From: Colletotrichum lupini | Taxonomy: Eukaryota; Ascomycota; Sordariomycetes; Glomerellales; Glomerellaceae | Length of the DNA stretch: 64,000 nucleotides | Reading direction: 5' to 3' | Assembly (NCBI RefSeq): GCF_023278565.1 | Contig: NC_064682.1 | Coordinates: 186,001-250,000 of the forward strand | Shown here: piece by piece, positions 59,901 through 64,000 of the stretch | How the letters are laid out: each line of letters opens with the position of its first letter | How positions within the stretch are numbered: the stretch's first letter is position 1 | Translations under genes and position numbers: made by a program | Notes under the pieces: model-generated | The model's database searches: none | Told to the model about the DNA's origin: nothing | Seen by the model: the letters and a program-made list of their open reading frames with translations, nothing else

Positions 59901-62900
59901 GCCCGTTGATCTCAACGTCGTCACGGCCACTGGAGACGAAGTCAAGCAAACCATCCTCCATGTATCGGACGCGATGGCCCGTCTTGAAGTAACGTGTCCG
60001 AGGTTTGCCATCCTCGAGTGACACATCGGAGTCCTGGGGAAGATGCGCCAAGGGCTGGCCGGGGACAAATCGATGCGCCAATGTGGGACTCTCGATGATG
60101 AGTTCGCCAATGGCACCGATGGGCATCAGCCTACGATGATCTTCAGGGTTGACAATCCAGAACCTCCCGAGGAATGGAGGCGCGACTCGGGTGAGATCGG
60201 CAGCTTTCTTGACCTCCAAGACGGAAACACCAAGAGGGCAGATATCAGGAGCACCGTAGGCCAGCAGGACTTTCTTCTTAGCCACCCAGGGCGCGCAAGT
60301 ATCTTCGTCCAGACGTCGCGTTCTGAAGCAGATGGTCCTCAGGCTGGGGATCGCAGCGGGTGAAATCTTCCGTGCCAGGACTGGTGTCATGTAAGACCAG
60401 TTGACTTCCATCCTTCGAGCAGCGCCGACGATATCGCTGGTTCTCTCAACGGAAGAAGGGATACACACACAACCGCCATGCACCAACGTCGACAGTAGCT
60501 CAATCAAGGCGGTATCGACATTGAAAGACGATAGCTGCATTGTACGACTCTCCTGGTTAAGATTAAGAGCGCGACCTTGTGTGAGGAATGCTGAAGAAAG
60601 GGCTGCATGATGGAAGATGATTCCCTTTGCCTCCCTGCCTCGGGACGAGCCTGGAGAAAGAAGAATGCATGCGGCATCATTGGGCGCGGCCATGGGCAAA
60701 GGCGCCTCCAGAGAGAAGTCAACTTCAAAAAGCGTATCATCCACAACTACGACTCCATCGACAATGGCCTCCAGATTCTTCCAGAGCATGTCCGTTGCGA
60801 TGACGACCTTGGGCGAAAGCTGGCGGACGAACGTCTCAACATTGGCTCGATCCTCGGCGTCAATGGGAACAAAGCAGCCACCAGCCTTCAACACGGCCAG
60901 GATGCTGATGACCGCCCACTTGTTCTTGTCGAGAATGACGGGAACAGAAACGCCGGGGCGAACACCCCATTGAGTAAGATACGTGGCTAGGCGGGAAACA
61001 AGGCGGCCGACCTGTCTATACGAGAGCTCGCCATCCCAGGCGCAGATCGCCTGAGCATCTGGTCGAAGTCGTGCTTGTTGAGAAATCAGGGCGTGGACAC
61101 AGCCAGGTAAAGGCTCGGTCGTATTCTCGGCTCCCCAGTCCCGGATCAGTAACTGGGCATAGTCTCTGTCGGTGAAAAGGTCGATACTGCTGAGCGCGCC
61201 TTCCGGGCTTCCGATTATGGCGACAACAGCACGCCCAAAAGTATTCGTAAGGTTCTGAGCTTGGGAAGGAGTCATGAGCCTGTGAGAGACTCCTGTGACA
61301 AGCTGACCGTTCACGAGGGTCAAAGAAAATGTAACGTCGAAGTCGGGGGTGTTGAAAGCCTGAATGCAGGAGAGCCTCATGGGGGGACGCGTAGAGCTAA
61401 ACCGGCTCTTTAGCTCGTGAGGCTCTTCTTGGTATGACAGACACGTGTTGAAGAGCTTGTCGCCCTTGAGACCCAACGCGTGCTGAATTTCCGACATTGG
61501 TACGTTCTGATGCCGGCTGCAAACAGCAGAATCATCTTCGACGGATTTGAGGACTGTTGCGACGGACTTGTGATTTTCGAGCCCGACTGTACAGGCTGTG
61601 GTGTTTTCGAACGCGCCGACCGAAAGAATCAAGCCCTCGGGGGCGTTTCCTGTATCTCGGCCTGATGAGCGGTAGCCAAAGCAGACTTGGCTAGAACCGG
61701 TGAAGGCGCGTAGAACAAGCCCCCAGGCCATGCGCATCACAGTCGATCGACTGATGCCTTGCGATCGACAAAATTCGTCGATCTGAGTCACCGGCAATTC
61801 AATATGAAAGTTTGTGTGTTGCATGGTGTTGTTGTTTACTGTCATCAGGCGTGGGAACAAGCATGGCCGGGTCTCTTGAAGGCGGCCGATCCAGAAGTTG
61901 AGGCTGTTTTCTTGCCGAGCAGATGAGATGTATTGAACGCAAGCAGCATGCGATGGGTCAAGCATCTTCATAGACAGCTTGCTTGAGTTGTACATTCTCT
62001 TCAAATCCCAAACGATATTTTGAAGACTCAAGGCCTAGGGAAGTGTCAGTGGATGTTTCAATCAAGCGAGTTCACAACTCACATCACATAGGGCGTGGCT
62101 AATGTCAAGCCTCAGAAAAGTGCTCGCGTGCGACTTGCACACTGACACTCGGTGGCGCGGGTTAGACGGCGTCGGACTCATCGGTGGCAAGGCATTGAGA
62201 ACAGCCACAGGGTCTGTTCCTGCTTCTGCGTCGACAAAAAGCATATCTGGTGAGCACTTCCGCAGGATGACTTGGTCGAATAAACCATTCTCGGAAATGC
62301 TGTCTATGAAGACAGTCCTCAGAGCAGGGTACTTGGCTACGATCTGCTGCCAAATGGTGCAAATTTGAGCCTGGTCGGCCAAGACTCCGTTCGGCGATGA
62401 TAACTCGTAGATGGCGTTGTTGTGGCAGGTCTCCAAATCTTGGGTTTGACTGATGAGGATCTCCTGCTGCAGCGCTGTGACGGGTAAGACGTCCTCGATA
62501 TCCCGAGCACTAGATAAGCCGAGTGCAACCAATCGGTCGGTATTGAGTTTCGCCAGGCCCTCGTACGTCGTGTCGAGCATTGGGACATCAGACAGAGTGA
62601 GTTCTTGGCCACGGTATCGCAACCTGCCGATGGCTTCGTATAGCAGGTGCTCATACATTTGAATCCAGTCAGCAATCTTATCCTGGTGGTTGGAGTTCTT
62701 GTTATAGACGATCTGAACGGAAGCCGAGCCTTGGTCGACCATGGCGGAGACCTCGAATAGAGCAATCCTAGACACGCTCGAGCCAATGTCGGCGGCATCT
62801 GTTGACCACAGCCTTCCAGGAATGGTGAGTTGCTCAAGAACGCCCTTCTCCCGCTCGAGTTGTTGAACCGACCCTGCATACGTGAACATGATTTCGAAAG

Positions 62901-64000
62901 GCCAACCTTCGGTGCTTCGAGTCGCGGCCTCGGGGCCAAAATATCGAGATGCAAAGTAGTTCCACCCACGACGAGGTATTGATCGTCTCGTATCTTTCAT
63001 CTTGCGCAAGATGTGAAGGAAGTCGTCGGCCATGTCAACTGGCATAGACACAGGGCACAGTGACGTGAACCAACCGACGGTCTCTGTGATGTCAATGTCT
63101 TGACTCCAAGGTTCTCTGCCGTGCTCTTGATTCCACACCACGGGTGCTCTACGATCGTGAAATGTCTGGCTGAATGAAAGGAGGAGTGCCGCCATGTAGA
63201 TATCTGACATGTCAGTCTTGAAGACCTGGTTGCATGCTGTGTGAAGAATTGCTGTAAGTTCCGGGGTGAGAGTGAAGCTGGCGACTGAGATTTCGGCGTA
63301 GGTGTTGTGTGAGTCCTCGAGACCCCAGTATCCGTACTGGCCGCTGGGCAAGTCGTAAGGCATCACTAGCTGATCCGGGTTGCTGCTGATGTATTCTTCT
63401 TGAAGCTCATTCCACCGTTGAAACGGCATGGAACGCTCAGAGAACAGTGTGCCCTCTCGTAGTAGCTCATCAAGATCATGAATGATGATGCGCCACGACA
63501 TCATGTCTACGACCAGATGATGAGCGAGCAAGTAAACAAGCTGCTGGCCGTCATGAGTGCGGAAGTGGTCGACTGAGAAGACCGGCCCGGTCTCGATGTT
63601 AATGCTCGACTGTGACTGTGCGATAATGCCCATGACCTCCTCCGTCGTGCTCACCGAGTGATAGCGGAACCCATAAGACCCGTCGACTTTTGGAATGATC
63701 CGCTGTGTCCAGCCATCTACGCCAGGCCGGAAACGAGCGCGTAGCATAGAGTGATGGCCAACTACGGTAGCAATGGCGGCGTGGATATCTTCCAACGTCG
63801 AGTTGTTCTTGACGCGAAGCAATATGCTTTGGTTGAACCGGTAGCCCCCGTCTGATCCCATTCGTTGCTCGATGCGACCGCCAATGCCGGTATCGAAATA
63901 AAGCTGTTGTATTGGCGACAGCTTGAAGCCTTCCGTGGATTCCTCGTTCCATGTGTCGGTGCGGTGGTTTTTTCGGTATGCGAGTGATGCTAGTTGCCCC
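56932..64000 (-). CDS. Non-ribosomal peptide synthetase, C-terminal 2339 residues (5' end outside window)
   Basis: Exons 64000-62083 and 62034-56932 are joined by a 48-base intron. Residue numbers here count from the first full codon in the window. Order: end of a carrier; epimerisation domain (~25-450; HHLVVDMMSW at ~160); condensation domain (~470-920; ISHALCD at the exon join, then x14 and Tyr, the SHxxxDx14Y pattern); adenylation domain (~950-1455); carrier with MLGGQS (Ser ~1526); second condensation domain (~1610-2040); final carrier-like part (~2065-2150); Ser-rich tail of ~190 residues. The adenylation A3 loop reads ILLSPGSSRGREAKG instead of the usual TSGSTG type, A5 is YGAPD, and A7 has TGH for TGD. 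The A4 Asp (VDTALIE) and A10 Lys (SLKVNRRK) remain. The last condensation motif is SGAQYDD (His lost) and the last carrier reads DLWGSMM (Ser lost). Product unknown. Confidence 0.95.

Overview
This is a eukaryotic, filamentous-fungal nuclear segment. The genes are interrupted by short introns of about 48 to 70 bases with GT..AG borders and CTAAC/CTGAC-like branch points. The protein families are typical of Pezizomycotina: a HET-domain protein, an OPT transporter, bZIP factors with a DUF3425 region, a fungal PF11951-type regulator and an NRPS with fungal-style condensation domains. A plant-associated Sordariomycete is my best guess, but that is inference and no species is claimed. All multi-exon models below were spliced by eye, and every exon join was checked for frame.

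Left part (1-22 kb). The housekeeping genes for GINS subunit Psf3 (minus) and mitochondrial Mn-superoxide dismutase (plus) diverge from each other. They are followed by a type II membrane protein with a predicted fucose-lectin-like ectodomain, a HET-domain protein, a seven-helix membrane protein and a bZIP factor. A loose group then follows: a bicovalent-type FAD-linked oxidoreductase, a regulator lacking a zinc cluster, and a short-chain dehydrogenase that shares a promoter region with the regulator.

Middle (22-50 kb). Two stretches, of 5.9 kb and 10.4 kb, have no gene I can support. They flank an OPT-family oligopeptide transporter. The first contains a clear 344-bp element with ~58-bp inverted termini (MITE-like). 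The second holds microsatellite tracts. Next come a yeast-type amino acid permease, a large C2H2-like zinc-finger protein with low-complexity regions, and another short-chain dehydrogenase.

Right part (49.7-64 kb). Five genes run in the same (minus) direction and look like one edge of a non-ribosomal-peptide gene cluster: a bZIP-DUF3425 regulator, an NmrA-like oxidoreductase, an O-methyltransferase, an arginase/agmatinase-superfamily protein, and the C-terminal 2339 residues of a large NRPS that runs off the right end. The visible NRPS order is (T)-E-C-A*-T-C*-T*-tail. The condensation domain after the epimerase carries the SHxxxD-x14-Y signature described for fungal terminal cyclising domains. 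Yet it is followed by a partly decayed module: the adenylation A3 loop is altered, the last condensation domain has lost its catalytic histidine, and the last carrier has lost its phosphopantetheine serine. A ~190-residue Ser-rich tail follows. A plausible reading is a peptide with a D-residue, an amine or guanidine-derived building block (ureohydrolase) and an O-methyl group, but the product is unknown.
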